From the NCBI RefSeq assembly GCF_009831115.1, contig NZ_WUUK01000003.1, positions 62,001 to 126,000 of the forward strand: a stretch of DNA of 64,000 nt, in the 5' to 3' direction. How positions within the stretch are numbered: the first letter of the stretch is position 1; every line of letters begins with the position of its first letter. The notes beneath the pieces were generated by a model that did not search any database, had not been told where the DNA came from, and was given only the letters and a program-made list of their open reading frames with translations. A program made the translations under genes and the position numbers. Below, one piece after another: positions 16,125 to 24,865 of the stretch. This stretch comes from Salinicoccus hispanicus. GTDB taxonomy: Bacteria > Bacillota > Bacilli > Staphylococcales > Salinicoccaceae.

Positions 16125-17152
16125 CTGTCTTCCCCTTCCTTATATAGCGTGATATGGACGGTAAAGCCGTCATCATGGAATGTGTTGAACAAACCGTTGT
16201 ATTTGCCGACCACCTCCTGCATGGCAAGCAGTCCCATCCCCTTTTTGGCAATGGGACGTTTCGATCCATCATCTTTGACTGATATCGTGATGAAATCCGT
16301 CTGTTCCCTGATTGCGATTCTGATCATCTCCGCATCCGAATGCTTTCTGATATTATTCAGGGATTCTTTGACAATGCCCAATATATCCATCTTCAATTCA
16401 TGATCCAGGGCAGAGGTGACGTCAAAGCGGAACCGTGTCTGGTACCGGCCCATGCCGCTGATGTACTCGGCAATCCTAGCCTCAAGGTCGATGGATGTTT
16501 CATACAGCTGGTGGATGCTCGTCCGGATGTCATCCATGCCGTCTTTCAGACGTTCCTGGAGCAGTCCAAGCGACTGCTTTATCTTTTCTTCGTCCTTTAT
16601 GTACTGTAGGGATTCTATCAGCAGGATGCTTGTACTGAGGGAATGCCCGAGTGCATCGTGCATATCGCGTGCAATACGGTTCCTCTCATTCAGTTCCGCC
16701 ATATGAACATCTTTTTCATGATTTTTCAGCAGTTCATTGTGCTGGCGCCTGAGCAGCAGGTTATCACTGGTAAGCTGGTCCCGTATTTTCCTGTTCTCCT
16801 GTTCATATGTCAGGAGTCTCATTCTCAAGTAGCCCATGTAGATGACGAAGGTCGATATCATCAGCATTACCAGTTCCGGAAAGATGATGTAGGCCGCGAG
16901 CGTGAGGAGTGAATAGACGCCATATCGATAGGCGATCACCAGGGTGAGCAGCGGCATATAGAAGATCCAATCTAAACTGATGAAAATGAAAAGCAGATAG
17001 ACAATCCCCGCAGCAGGTACACTGAAGCGGTGCTCAATGATATCCACGATGAAGAACAGGATGAATGCAACCAGTGCAATCACCAGACTGGACCCATCTA
17101 TTGTGGCGAAATAATACGCAGTCAAAATGAAATATAGAACCATCTTTTCCAT
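16121..17152 (-). CDS. Membrane sensor histidine kinase, HisKA_3 type (LnrJ-like)
   Basis: This 343-residue kinase has four to five short-looped membrane segments in the first 110 residues and almost no extracellular domain, typical of intramembrane-sensing kinases. A helical linker (115-155) leads to the DHp motif RIARDMHDALGHSLS with phospho-His165. The HATPase domain shows ESLNNIRKHSDA (N box) and KKGMGLLAM (G box). I place the start at ATG 17152 because the long upstream open frame is only antisense to the ABC gene; its ribosome site is weak. It probably senses membrane-active compounds. Confidence 0.88.
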   Translation of the reverse strand: MEKMVLYFILTAYYFATIDGSSLVIALVAFILFFIVDIIEHRFSVPAAGIVYLLFIFISLDWIFYMPLLTLVIAYRYGVYSLLTLAAYIIFPELVMLMISTFVIYMGYLRMRLLTYEQENRKIRDQLTSDNLLLRRQHNELLKNHEKDVHMAELNERNRIARDMHDALGHSLSTSILLIESLQYIKDEEKIKQSLGLLQERLKDGMDDIRTSIHQLYETSIDLEARIAEYISGMGRYQTRFRFDVTSALDHELKMDILGIVKESLNNIRKHSDAEMIRIAIREQTDFITISVKDDGSKRPIAKKGMGLLAMQEVVGKYNGLFNTFHDDGFTVHITLYKEGEDR

Positions 17153-17181
17153 TACATTTATCAGAGTCCCCACCCCACATT

Positions 17182-17197
17182 CATGACAGATGTCATG
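17182..17197. promoter_or_regulatory. Candidate response-regulator operator
   Basis: CATGACAGATGTCATG is a perfect 7-bp inverted repeat with a 2-base spacer. It lies between the divergent kinase and ABC genes, about 20 bases upstream of a weak CTGACG (17218-17223), 16 bases, TATAAA (17240-17245) promoter for the ABC operon. The position fits activator binding upstream of -35. Confidence 0.55.
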
Positions 17198-17279
17198 TGC
17201 TGATATTATTCTGTGCACTGACGCAGATCTTAATAACAGTATAAACTTAAAACAACAATCAATACAGGGGGGCATCACT

Positions 17280-18209
17280 ATGATCAGAATGGAGAATGTC
17301 GTTAAGAGATACAATGAACTGATTGCATTGGACCACTTCTCTTTCAGTGCAACAGAAGGTGAGATCATCGGCCTGCTCGGACCGAACGGATGCGGCAAGA
17401 CCACCGCCATCAACTGCATGCTGTCTCTGCTCACTTTCGATAAGGGTGAAATCGAGATCTTCGGCCAGGAGGTGCATCCGAACAACAATGCAGTCAAAGG
17501 CCGGATCGGCATCGTACCCCAGGAACTTGCCATTTTCGAGAAGCTGAATGTCTACGAGAACATCGACTTCTACTGCGGCCTCTATGTTTCCGATAGGAAA
17601 GCCCGTAAAGCACTCGTTGAAGAAGCCATCGATTTCGTGGATCTCGCCAAGTACCGCAAGTTTGTTCCGAAGAAGCTGAGCGGTGGATTGAAGCGGCGCC
17701 TCAATATTGCCTGCGGCATTGCACATAAACCGTCTCTTCTGTTCATGGATGAGCCGACGGTGGCCGTCGATGCCCAGAGCAGGAACTTCATACTGGAAGG
17801 CATACGTAAAATGAAGGCACAGGGAACGACCATCATCTATACGACCCATTATCTGGAAGAGGCGGAGCAGCTGTGCGACCGCATGGTCATCATGGATTCC
17901 GGCAGAAATATTGCACAGGGGACCGTTCATGAACTGCAGAATTCAATATCCACCCAGGAACGGATCGAAGTCGGTCTGATCACCGATGACAATACCATCG
18001 AAGCTCAGCTTGAGGAACTGCCGCACGTTGTAAAGGTGACAAGGAGAAACGGAAACCATCTGATTCATTTTGAAAAACAGGAAAATAACCTGCCGAACCT
18101 GATCAAATTCATCGAATCGAGAAATCTCACCTACACGGAACTTTCAAGCGAACGGTCGACACTGAGTGATATCTTCCTTGAGCTCACGGGCAAGGAGTTG
18201 AGGGACTGA
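17280..18209 (+). CDS. ABC exporter ATP-binding protein (LnrL-like)
   Basis: A 309-residue ATPase of the drug-export (CcmA/LnrL) group. Walker A GPNGCGKT is at 34-41, the Q-loop is near VPQELAIF, the signature is LSGGLKRRLNIACG and Walker B LLFMDEPTVAVD, followed by the H-loop TTHYLEEAEQLCDR. The C-terminal 80 residues form the extra domain common in this group. ATG 17280 is seven bases after a run of six G. Its stop overlaps the next start (TGATG). With the two permeases and the adjacent TCS it resembles LnrLMN, which confers linearmycin resistance in Bacillus. Confidence 0.9.
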   Translation: MIRMENVVKRYNELIALDHFSFSATEGEIIGLLGPNGCGKTTAINCMLSLLTFDKGEIEIFGQEVHPNNNAVKGRIGIVPQELAIFEKLNVYENIDFYCGLYVSDRKARKALVEEAIDFVDLAKYRKFVPKKLSGGLKRRLNIACGIAHKPSLLFMDEPTVAVDAQSRNFILEGIRKMKAQGTTIIYTTHYLEEAEQLCDRMVIMDSGRNIAQGTVHELQNSISTQERIEVGLITDDNTIEAQLEELPHVVKVTRRNGNHLIHFEKQENNLPNLIKFIESRNLTYTELSSERSTLSDIFLELTGKELRD

Positions 18210-19261
18210 TGATGATTCTCCGCATGATCAAATACTTGATCATTATCAATTTCAAGGATTTCGGCTACTGGTTCTGGACATTGTGCTACCCGCTTCTGCT
18301 GTGCGGACTATTCACAATGTCCACACCGAACATGAGCAGTACGGAGATCGAAGATATAGATGTCGGCATAGAGCCGGGCCACCCTGTAGCAGAAGTGTTT
18401 GAGTCCATGGACTTCATCGCGCTTGCCGAACTCTCCGAATCAGAAGCAGTCGAAAGGATGAAGGACGGCGACATGGCCGGCTATATTCATGGAGAAAATG
18501 AGCTGCTGGTGACGGAGACAGGCGTCAACCAGACCATCATCGAATCCATTCTCGATGAGATCAAGCATGTCAGCGCATCCGGCATTCCCTACCAGAACTT
18601 TGACTATGACCGGGAATACATCATCCCGAACAGCCAGGATGCCCAGCCTGAGACCATTCTTTTCTATGCACTGATCAGTATGATTTCCATCTATGGCATG
18701 TTTTCGGCAATAGAATTCATCTCTACGATGCAGCCGAACCTGAGCCTGATGGGAGCAAGGTTCTCAGCCAGTCCATTCAGCAAGTGGAAGTTCCTCTTTT
18801 CAAGTGTTGCCAGTTCACTATTGCTGAATATATTTTCAAATACAGTGGTACTCATAGCCATCGCAATCCTCTATCAGATGGCGATCTTCACCGAACTCTG
18901 GCCGACTCTCCTGCTGATTTTCACGGCCAACCTGACCGGAATCGGAATCGGCCTGTTCATCGGGCTGATACCGGGCATCAACGCCAATATAAAGACGGTT
19001 ATCGCAGTCATCCTCATGATCGCCCTGTCGTCCTTGGCAGGTCTCATAGGGCCAATCATCAAAGCGGTAATCAGCGAGAACATGCCATGGTTAAACACTG
19101 TAAATCCACTGGCCAGACTGACAGATACGATGTACAGGATCAATTTCCTCGGAAACTATAACGACTACTGGACAACCATCGGTATTCTCGCCTTATACGC
19201 GCTACTGTTCTTCGGCGTAACATTTTTCGTACTGAGGAGGAAACAATATGACAGTATTTAA
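18209..19261 (+). CDS. ABC-2 type permease (LnrM-like)
   Basis: This 350-residue membrane subunit has the ABC-2 layout: one N-terminal helix (about 20-40), a long extracytoplasmic domain (45-150) and five C-terminal helices (150-345). It has no ATPase motif and works with the preceding ATPase and following permease. It starts one base inside the ATPase stop codon and overlaps the next gene by 14 bases. The exported substrate is probably an amphiphilic antibiotic or lipid-like molecule, by analogy with LnrLMN. Confidence 0.87.
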   Translation: MMILRMIKYLIIINFKDFGYWFWTLCYPLLLCGLFTMSTPNMSSTEIEDIDVGIEPGHPVAEVFESMDFIALAELSESEAVERMKDGDMAGYIHGENELLVTETGVNQTIIESILDEIKHVSASGIPYQNFDYDREYIIPNSQDAQPETILFYALISMISIYGMFSAIEFISTMQPNLSLMGARFSASPFSKWKFLFSSVASSLLLNIFSNTVVLIAIAILYQMAIFTELWPTLLLIFTANLTGIGIGLFIGLIPGINANIKTVIAVILMIALSSLAGLIGPIIKAVISENMPWLNTVNPLARLTDTMYRINFLGNYNDYWTTIGILALYALLFFGVTFFVLRRKQYDSI

Positions 19262-20378
19262 AGCCATACTCCTCCACTTCTGGAAATACAAGTACTTGAT
19301 ACTGATTTTTCTGACTGCCTTCTTCACCTTCGCATTCGGATTTTCACAGAATAGCGGCGGCCAGACTTATGAAAGTGAGCAGCTGGATCTGAAGGTGATC
19401 GATCAGAGCCGCAGTGAAATCAGCAGAGGGTTCGTAGACTACCTCTCTGCGGACAATACTGTGGAAGTGATGAACGACAGCACGGAGCTCGACGCCCTTG
19501 AAGAAGACATCTTTCTCGGCATTACTGATGGTATCATTCAAATACCGTCCGATCTTGAAGCACGCCTTTCTTCATCATCACCGGCTGTCGAAATAATCAG
19601 CGACCAGAGGGGGATGGTCCACCTGCAGCTTGAAAACATAGTGAACCGGTATTTCACCTTCGTGGATGCCGGACGCACAACGTCCGGCACAGTGAATATC
19701 GAGGAGATGAACACACTGCTTGCCGATGGTATATCAGTCGAAATGCATGAGTCCGTCGATGTTGCATCACAGAATAACTTCGTCTATATGAGCGCGTTCA
19801 TCAACTTTGCCGGGTATTGGATCATGCTTTTCCTGCTGATCATTGTCGGTAATGTCATGTCGGAATTCAACACCACAGAGCTCAGGCAACGTATAGATGT
19901 TTCACCGATGCAGACAAGAGCTCTGATGCTGCAGATGATTACCGCACAGGCCATCATCGGACTATTCGTTGTGTGTTTCATGTTCTTCGGCGGCATCCTG
20001 CTGAGGTCAGATGAGCTGGAAGGTGTGCCACTTGGCAAGATGTTCATTGCCCTCATCCTGATTACATCCTTCACACTGGCAATCCACTATGTGATCGGTG
20101 CCATGACGACGAATAAGTTCATCATAAACGGACTCGCCAACTTTCTTGCCATCGGAATGGCCTTCCTGTCCGGCATCATGATTCCGCTTGAGCTCATGGG
20201 AGAGGCCGCCCAGAGCATCGCCCAATACCTCCCGCTCTACCACTTCACCCAAATCTATGCGGAACCCGATATTACGTGGGTGGACAGCGGATTCTCGATA
20301 CTGATTGTCGTCCTCTACACGATCTCCTTTCTGATCATCGGAATGATACTTGAGAACAAGCGCAAAATTGCATCGTAA
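19248..20378 (+). CDS. ABC-2 type permease (LnrN-like)
   Basis: A 376-residue protein with one helix near residues 14-30, a large outer domain (35-180) and six C-terminal helices, matching ABC2_membrane_3 permeases. It begins within the end of the first permease gene behind gaggagg, so the two are translationally coupled and probably form a heterodimer. The two permeases share layout but little sequence, as in LnrM and LnrN. A terminator follows at 20390. Confidence 0.87.
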   Translation: MTVFKAILLHFWKYKYLILIFLTAFFTFAFGFSQNSGGQTYESEQLDLKVIDQSRSEISRGFVDYLSADNTVEVMNDSTELDALEEDIFLGITDGIIQIPSDLEARLSSSSPAVEIISDQRGMVHLQLENIVNRYFTFVDAGRTTSGTVNIEEMNTLLADGISVEMHESVDVASQNNFVYMSAFINFAGYWIMLFLLIIVGNVMSEFNTTELRQRIDVSPMQTRALMLQMITAQAIIGLFVVCFMFFGGILLRSDELEGVPLGKMFIALILITSFTLAIHYVIGAMTTNKFIINGLANFLAIGMAFLSGIMIPLELMGEAAQSIAQYLPLYHFTQIYAEPDITWVDSGFSILIVVLYTISFLIIGMILENKRKIAS

Positions 20379-20389
20379 ATAGAGAAAAA

Positions 20390-20420
20390 AATGCCTATGG
20401 AGCATATCTCCATAGGCATT
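20390..20420. terminator. Bidirectional hairpin terminator
   Basis: A 12-bp stem aatgcctatgga (20390-20401) pairs with 20409-20420 around a 7-base loop. A-rich sequence precedes it, so it serves the ABC operon and, with a U-tract on the minus strand, the convergent lipoprotein gene. Confidence 0.85.
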
Positions 20421-20424
20421 TCCA

Positions 20425-21204
20425 TTATTGTACCGCTTCAGGCAGTTCTATCTCGTCTACATCATTGAAGGAAGTGAATTCAACTTCACCGGAGAGTTCG
20501 TATGCACCTTCCGTATCTTCCCCTTGCGCATCATAATTGATCGACTGGATGAGAGAATCCTCTTTGCCGACAGCAATTTCCAAGTCATTCTCTATTTCGG
20601 AAGTATCAATATTTCCGAATTCCACTGCAAACAGTTCTTCGAAAGTTTCAAACACTTCGTCGCTCTGCCCCTCGAGCGTATAGATCACCTGATCTCCGCT
20701 TTCTTCCGATTCAAGTTCATTCTTGATATCGGCAAATGACAGGATTGCGTTCCTATACGTCACATGATAGAGCTGATCGACGTTGACGGAATCGGATATA
20801 TCGATCCAATCCGTACCATTATTGTAGAATGTCGTCCCGTCTTTCGAGATTGTGCGGTCCTCACCTTCCGACATCAGGTGAAGGGAAGGTGGTTCTCCAT
20901 CTTTGAACCGTACCTCTGCCTCAAGTGTTTCAGGCTGACCGCCATCGACTGCAGCAGTAAGATCCAAGGATGCCTCATAGCTTTCGATTGTTTCAGCCTG
21001 CTCAAGTATTGCTGACAGTGACGCATCGTCCGTCTCTATCTCTGAGAGTTGCCTGCCCCCGGTCTCCACTGTTGCTGTTTCGGTTGTTTCCACTGCCTCT
21101 TCGTCTGATGTCTCCTCTATATCATCCTGCGGCGCATCCTCCTGGCAGCCGGCAAGAATTGCAGTTGCCGTAAGGGTGGCGAGCAGATATTTTGGTACCT
21201 TCAT
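20425..21204 (-). CDS. Surface lipoprotein, LppX/DUF6612-like fold likely
   Basis: This 259-residue protein has a lipoprotein signal (KYLLATLTATAILAGC, lipobox LAGC, Cys near 20), then an acidic Thr/Glu-rich linker (25-55). A beta-rich domain follows with repeated motifs such as ESYEASLDLTAAVDGG, STFYNN-type turns and YTLEGQSDEVFETFEELF. It resembles the large Firmicute group of LolA/LppX-like lipoproteins that bind hydrophobic ligands at the membrane. The ribosome site is aaggag. The function is unknown; its place beside the Lnr-like exporter may be coincidental. Confidence 0.75.
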   Translation of the reverse strand: MKVPKYLLATLTATAILAGCQEDAPQDDIEETSDEEAVETTETATVETGGRQLSEIETDDASLSAILEQAETIESYEASLDLTAAVDGGQPETLEAEVRFKDGEPPSLHLMSEGEDRTISKDGTTFYNNGTDWIDISDSVNVDQLYHVTYRNAILSFADIKNELESEESGDQVIYTLEGQSDEVFETFEELFAVEFGNIDTSEIENDLEIAVGKEDSLIQSINYDAQGEDTEGAYELSGEVEFTSFNDVDEIELPEAVQ

Positions 21205-21276
21205 ATTTCCTTACTCCTTAGAACGCTGATTTTCCATAAATCATATCATGATTTTTTTCAATTCACTAATAATATG

Positions 21277-22194
21277 CTAGTCGGTTGCACGCCGCCTTGG
21301 CGTTTTCCGAGCATTTTTGCGCATCTCTCTGAATCGGCTGAATGTATAGAGACCAAGCCCACCCCATATGAAAATATAGGCGACCGTGTGAATGTGTGTA
21401 AAGGCCTCCCCATACATGAAGACACCGATCAGAAGCATGATCGTCGGTGCGAAATATTGCAGAATACCAATCAGTGACAGGCGGATACGCTGCGCACCGA
21501 GCGAGAACAGCAGCAGCGGAATTGCCGTGATGACACCTGTACCGATCAGGATCAGGCTGTCCATGTTGACACCGAAACTGCCGACACCACTGCCTTCCAG
21601 GAATAGAATATAGATGAGGGCAAACGGCGCCAGCACAAATGTTTCGACAGCAAGTGCAAATACGGCATCCATATTGATGACTTTCTTGATCAGTCCATAG
21701 ACGCTGAATGACAATGCCAGATAAAGCGAGATCCATGGTGCTGAACCGAGACCGACTGCGAGATATGTAACACCTGCAAAGACGATGATGATTGCAACCC
21801 ACTGCAGCTTCGAAAAACGTTCACCGAGAACAACGAATCCGATCAGGATACTGATCAGGGGATTGATGTAGTAGCCGAGGCTCGCATCCAGAATATGACC
21901 ATTATTTACAGCAATGATATACATCAGCCAGTTGGAAGTGATGATGACTGACGCAGCAAAAAGGGCAACGATTTTCTTCTTTTCTTTGAATATGAATTTC
22001 AGATCCTTATAGAACAGGTGCATCCTGTTTGTCACAAGGATGAAGACGATCATGAAAATGAATGACCAGAACACCCTATGGGCGATGATTTCATAGGAAG
22101 AGATATCTTCGACCTGCTTCCAGTAGATGGGCAGGAACCCCCATATCAGATAGGCTCCAAGCGCAAACAGGATACCTTTTTTATTTTCGCTCAA
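21277..22194 (-). CDS. rarD: RarD-type EamA-family transporter
   Basis: A 305-residue protein with ten transmembrane helices in two EamA repeats. The opening NKKGILFALGAYLIWGFLPIYWKQV and HRVFWSF are the RarD signature, and GYYINPLISILIGFVVLGERFSKLQW is the end of the first repeat. RarD was named for a chloramphenicol-sensitive phenotype; the natural substrate is unknown. I choose TTG 22194 as start because ggagg lies seven bases upstream; the GTG two codons earlier is too close. Confidence 0.88.
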   Translation of the reverse strand: MSENKKGILFALGAYLIWGFLPIYWKQVEDISSYEIIAHRVFWSFIFMIVFILVTNRMHLFYKDLKFIFKEKKKIVALFAASVIITSNWLMYIIAVNNGHILDASLGYYINPLISILIGFVVLGERFSKLQWVAIIIVFAGVTYLAVGLGSAPWISLYLALSFSVYGLIKKVINMDAVFALAVETFVLAPFALIYILFLEGSGVGSFGVNMDSLILIGTGVITAIPLLLFSLGAQRIRLSLIGILQYFAPTIMLLIGVFMYGEAFTHIHTVAYIFIWGGLGLYTFSRFREMRKNARKTPRRRATD

Positions 22195-22260
22195 TTGCAC
22201 ACCTCCGTTTTAGACACTACAGCAATTCTACTCCATGCACATGCCATTTAAAATACAAAA

Positions 22261-22288
22261 GAAGATTGAAACCGAAGTTTCAATCTTC
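22261..22288 (-). terminator. Hairpin terminator of the membrane-protein gene
   Basis: A 12-bp perfect stem gaagattgaaac (22261-22272) with 22277-22288 has the tetraloop cgaa (ttcg on the minus strand), followed on the minus strand by a T-rich tail. Confidence 0.88.
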
Positions 22289-22297
22289 TGAACAGCA

Positions 22298-23215
22298 TTA
22301 TACTTGCTGCTGCGCCTGGTATTCATGATCCAGATGATTACGGCCTTTGAAATAGTAGGCTGTGATGCTGCCGACCATGAAATACATTACTATGAAATAG
22401 GCAATCATCATGAAGATGACCCCGGCGGCCAGCATTACGATGAAGGCCGTCTCTGCAAAATAGCTGCCGAGGAGTGCTGCGCCACCGATAAAAAGGGCGT
22501 AGATGATAATCGGAACGATCCATAGGATCAGATTGCTGAATATCAGCCTGAGGATACTCTCTCCACTCCGGAACATTACGTCCCAAGCCATCTGGAACTT
22601 TTCCGTTGTCGGTGTCAGTGGTTCATCGATATAGGCCATATAGACCAGAAACATGTAGATTGTCACCAATACATAAGGAATATATGACAGCACGACAAGC
22701 AATAGGTTGAGCAGCAGGACTGTAACGATTGTACCGATCTGCCCGCTTGAAAATGGATCTTCCATATTGTTCGCATCAAAAAATGCAAACAGGGGCGCGT
22801 TCACCATCATGAAGAGGACCTGCATGATCATACTGACTGCAAACGAAAATATCAAGTAGCCGATAAGCGTCAATAGCCCCAGCTTGATGACCTTGCTGTA
22901 GTTGCCCTTGTTGAAAATCTTGAATGCATCCTTGAATCTGAAGCTTTGACCACGGTATGCTGAGGCAAAATAACGCATCACCCCGACGGATAGTGGATAG
23001 AAGACAAAAAGCGATGCCAGTATCAAAAGCAGAAAGATTGCGATGGCAGGCAGTACCGCCAGACCGGTATCAATCAGGAAAAATGGTGTAATCATAAGAA
23101 GCACAAAAAGTACTGCTGCGACGTAGATCAGGATGAAGACCAGTATGGATGACCAGAACGTTTTCATGTGAAGATCTCTGCCGTTATCCTTATAGGCGCC
23201 TTGGTATTGGAACAT
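22298..23215 (-). CDS. Polytopic membrane protein, unknown function
   Basis: This 305-residue protein has about six long hydrophobic stretches (22-50, 57-80, 115-150, 160-190, 225-255 and 262-290). The segment GVMRYFASAYRGQSFRFKDAFKIFNKGNY is reminiscent of DUF975/YciC-type integral proteins, which have the same short amphipathic element between helices 2 and 3. The C-terminus is a short hydrophilic tail rich in Gln. The ribosome site is aaggag. It is a single-gene unit with its own terminator, and I cannot assign a substrate or partner. Confidence 0.72.
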   Translation of the reverse strand: MFQYQGAYKDNGRDLHMKTFWSSILVFILIYVAAVLFVLLMITPFFLIDTGLAVLPAIAIFLLLILASLFVFYPLSVGVMRYFASAYRGQSFRFKDAFKIFNKGNYSKVIKLGLLTLIGYLIFSFAVSMIMQVLFMMVNAPLFAFFDANNMEDPFSSGQIGTIVTVLLLNLLLVVLSYIPYVLVTIYMFLVYMAYIDEPLTPTTEKFQMAWDVMFRSGESILRLIFSNLILWIVPIIIYALFIGGAALLGSYFAETAFIVMLAAGVIFMMIAYFIVMYFMVGSITAYYFKGRNHLDHEYQAQQQV

Positions 23216-23329
23216 GGTGTTTCTCCTTTATGTATCATTTTTCTTAATTATACCATGACAGTATTTGTCTTTTAAAACATAACATGTGTTTTGTCACGGT
23301 TTGTGTGCCAAACTCGCTTTTTGTTTATA

Positions 23330-23344
23330 TTGTAAGCGTACACG
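23330..23344 (+). promoter_or_regulatory. cre (CcpA) site in the mtl promoter region
   Basis: TTGTAAGCGTACACG matches the catabolite-responsive consensus WTGNAANCGNWNNCW at 14 of 15 positions. It overlaps a possible -10 (TATATT, 23326-23331), about 50 bases before mtlA, a position expected to repress when preferred sugars are present. Confidence 0.7.
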
Positions 23345-23395
23345 TTACGGGCTATCATTTAGTTACAAACCAATTATTCATAAGGGGGAACTTAT

Positions 23396-24838
23396 ATGTC
23401 CGAACAAAAGAGTGGCATTTCGCGTAAAGTTCAAGCATTCGGCTCGTTTCTGAGCAGTATGATCATGCCGAACATCGCTGCATTCATCGCCTGGGGTCTT
23501 ATAACTGCACTATTTATTGAAGCTGGCTGGTTACCAAACGAAGATCTGGCCGGTATGGTCGGTCCGATGATCACTTACCTGCTGCCACTGCTCATCGCCT
23601 ATACTGGTGGTAAGCTTATCCATGATGTGCGTGGTGGGGTTGTCGGTTCCACTGCTACAATGGGTATCATTACTGCATTCCCTGATTCTCCAATGCTGCT
23701 TGGTGCCATGATCATGGGTCCACTCGGTGGTTACCTGATCAAGCAGCTCGACCGTGTACTGGTACCTAGAATCCGCCAGGGACTTGAGATGCTCGTCAAC
23801 AACTTCTCTGCCGGTATCCTGGCATTCCTGCTTGCACTATTCGGTTTCTATGGTCTTGGTCCAGTCGTATCCTGGTTGACCAACATGCTCGGAAACCTTG
23901 TTGATATCGTCGTTGAAGCAGGATTGCTGCCACTGGCGAGCATATTCATCGAGCCTGCCAAAGTCGTCTTCCTGAACAATGCCATCAACCACGGTGTCTT
24001 GACGCCGCTTGCGACTGAAGAAGTACAGGAAGCCGGACGTTCCATCCTGTTCACACTGGAATCGAATCCGGGACCAGGATTCGGTATCCTGCTTGCCTAC
24101 ATGGTATTCGGAAAAGGCACAGCACGTGCAACAGCGCCTGGTGCGGCCATCATCCAGTTCGTCGGTGGTATCCATGAGATCTACTTCCCATACATTCTGA
24201 TGAAACCGATACTTGTTGTTGCAGCCATTCTTGGTGGCGCATCCGGTATCCTGACTTACACTCTGTTCGATTTCGGCCTTTCAGGCCCACCGGCACCAGG
24301 CAGTATCATTGCCTACGCTGCCATGACACCAAGAGGAGAGCTGCTCATCATGCTTCTCGGGGTATTTGCAGCTACACTCGTGTCATTCATCGTCGCTTCA
24401 CTGTTGCTCAAGTTTACAAAACAGCCTGACGACGACATTGCAGGAGCGACACAGAAGATGGAAGCCGCAAAAGGTAAAAAATCAACCGTTGCTGGTACAC
24501 TGAGCCAGTCGGAAGCAGCAGCTGATGAAACTGCCGCTACAACTTTCGACTACAGCCAAGTTGATAAAATTGTTTTCGCTTGTGACGCTGGAATGGGTTC
24601 AAGTGCCATGGGAGCGGGTATGCTTAAGAATAAGTTCAAAAAAGCAGGACTCGACATCGAAGTGACCAACTCTGCAATCAACCAGCTTAAAGGTGATGAA
24701 GATATCATCATCACACAAAAAGTACTGACTGAACGTGCAGAAAGCAAAGTGCCGACTGCCAAGCATATTTCGGTCGACAACTTCCTCAATAGTCCGAAAT
24801 ACGAAGAATTGACGGAAGAACTGCAGAAGCACCAATAG
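23396..24838 (+). CDS. mtlA: PTS mannitol transporter subunit IICB
   Basis: A 480-residue permease that imports and phosphorylates mannitol to mannitol-1-phosphate. The IIC domain (1-340) has the early motif SGISRKVQAFGSFLSSMIMPNIAAFIAWG and the conserved substrate segment VGGIHEIYFPYILM. A charged linker leads to the IIB domain, whose phosphoacceptor Cys396 is in FACDAGMGSSAMGAG. No IIA domain is fused; it is supplied by mtlF. It is the first gene of mtlARFD, with a run of five G as ribosome site and a cre box upstream. Confidence 0.96.
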   Translation: MSEQKSGISRKVQAFGSFLSSMIMPNIAAFIAWGLITALFIEAGWLPNEDLAGMVGPMITYLLPLLIAYTGGKLIHDVRGGVVGSTATMGIITAFPDSPMLLGAMIMGPLGGYLIKQLDRVLVPRIRQGLEMLVNNFSAGILAFLLALFGFYGLGPVVSWLTNMLGNLVDIVVEAGLLPLASIFIEPAKVVFLNNAINHGVLTPLATEEVQEAGRSILFTLESNPGPGFGILLAYMVFGKGTARATAPGAAIIQFVGGIHEIYFPYILMKPILVVAAILGGASGILTYTLFDFGLSGPPAPGSIIAYAAMTPRGELLIMLLGVFAATLVSFIVASLLLKFTKQPDDDIAGATQKMEAAKGKKSTVAGTLSQSEAAADETAATTFDYSQVDKIVFACDAGMGSSAMGAGMLKNKFKKAGLDIEVTNSAINQLKGDEDIIITQKVLTERAESKVPTAKHISVDNFLNSPKYEELTEELQKHQ

Positions 24839-24865
24839 TCTGAATGAATCAAAGGAGGTACCATT

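Noticed and set aside
17153-17533. N-terminal 127-codon extension of the sensor kinase frame
   Set aside because: The extension lies opposite the ABC ATPase gene and its promoter region, with no membrane or sensor features; the kinase begins at 17152.
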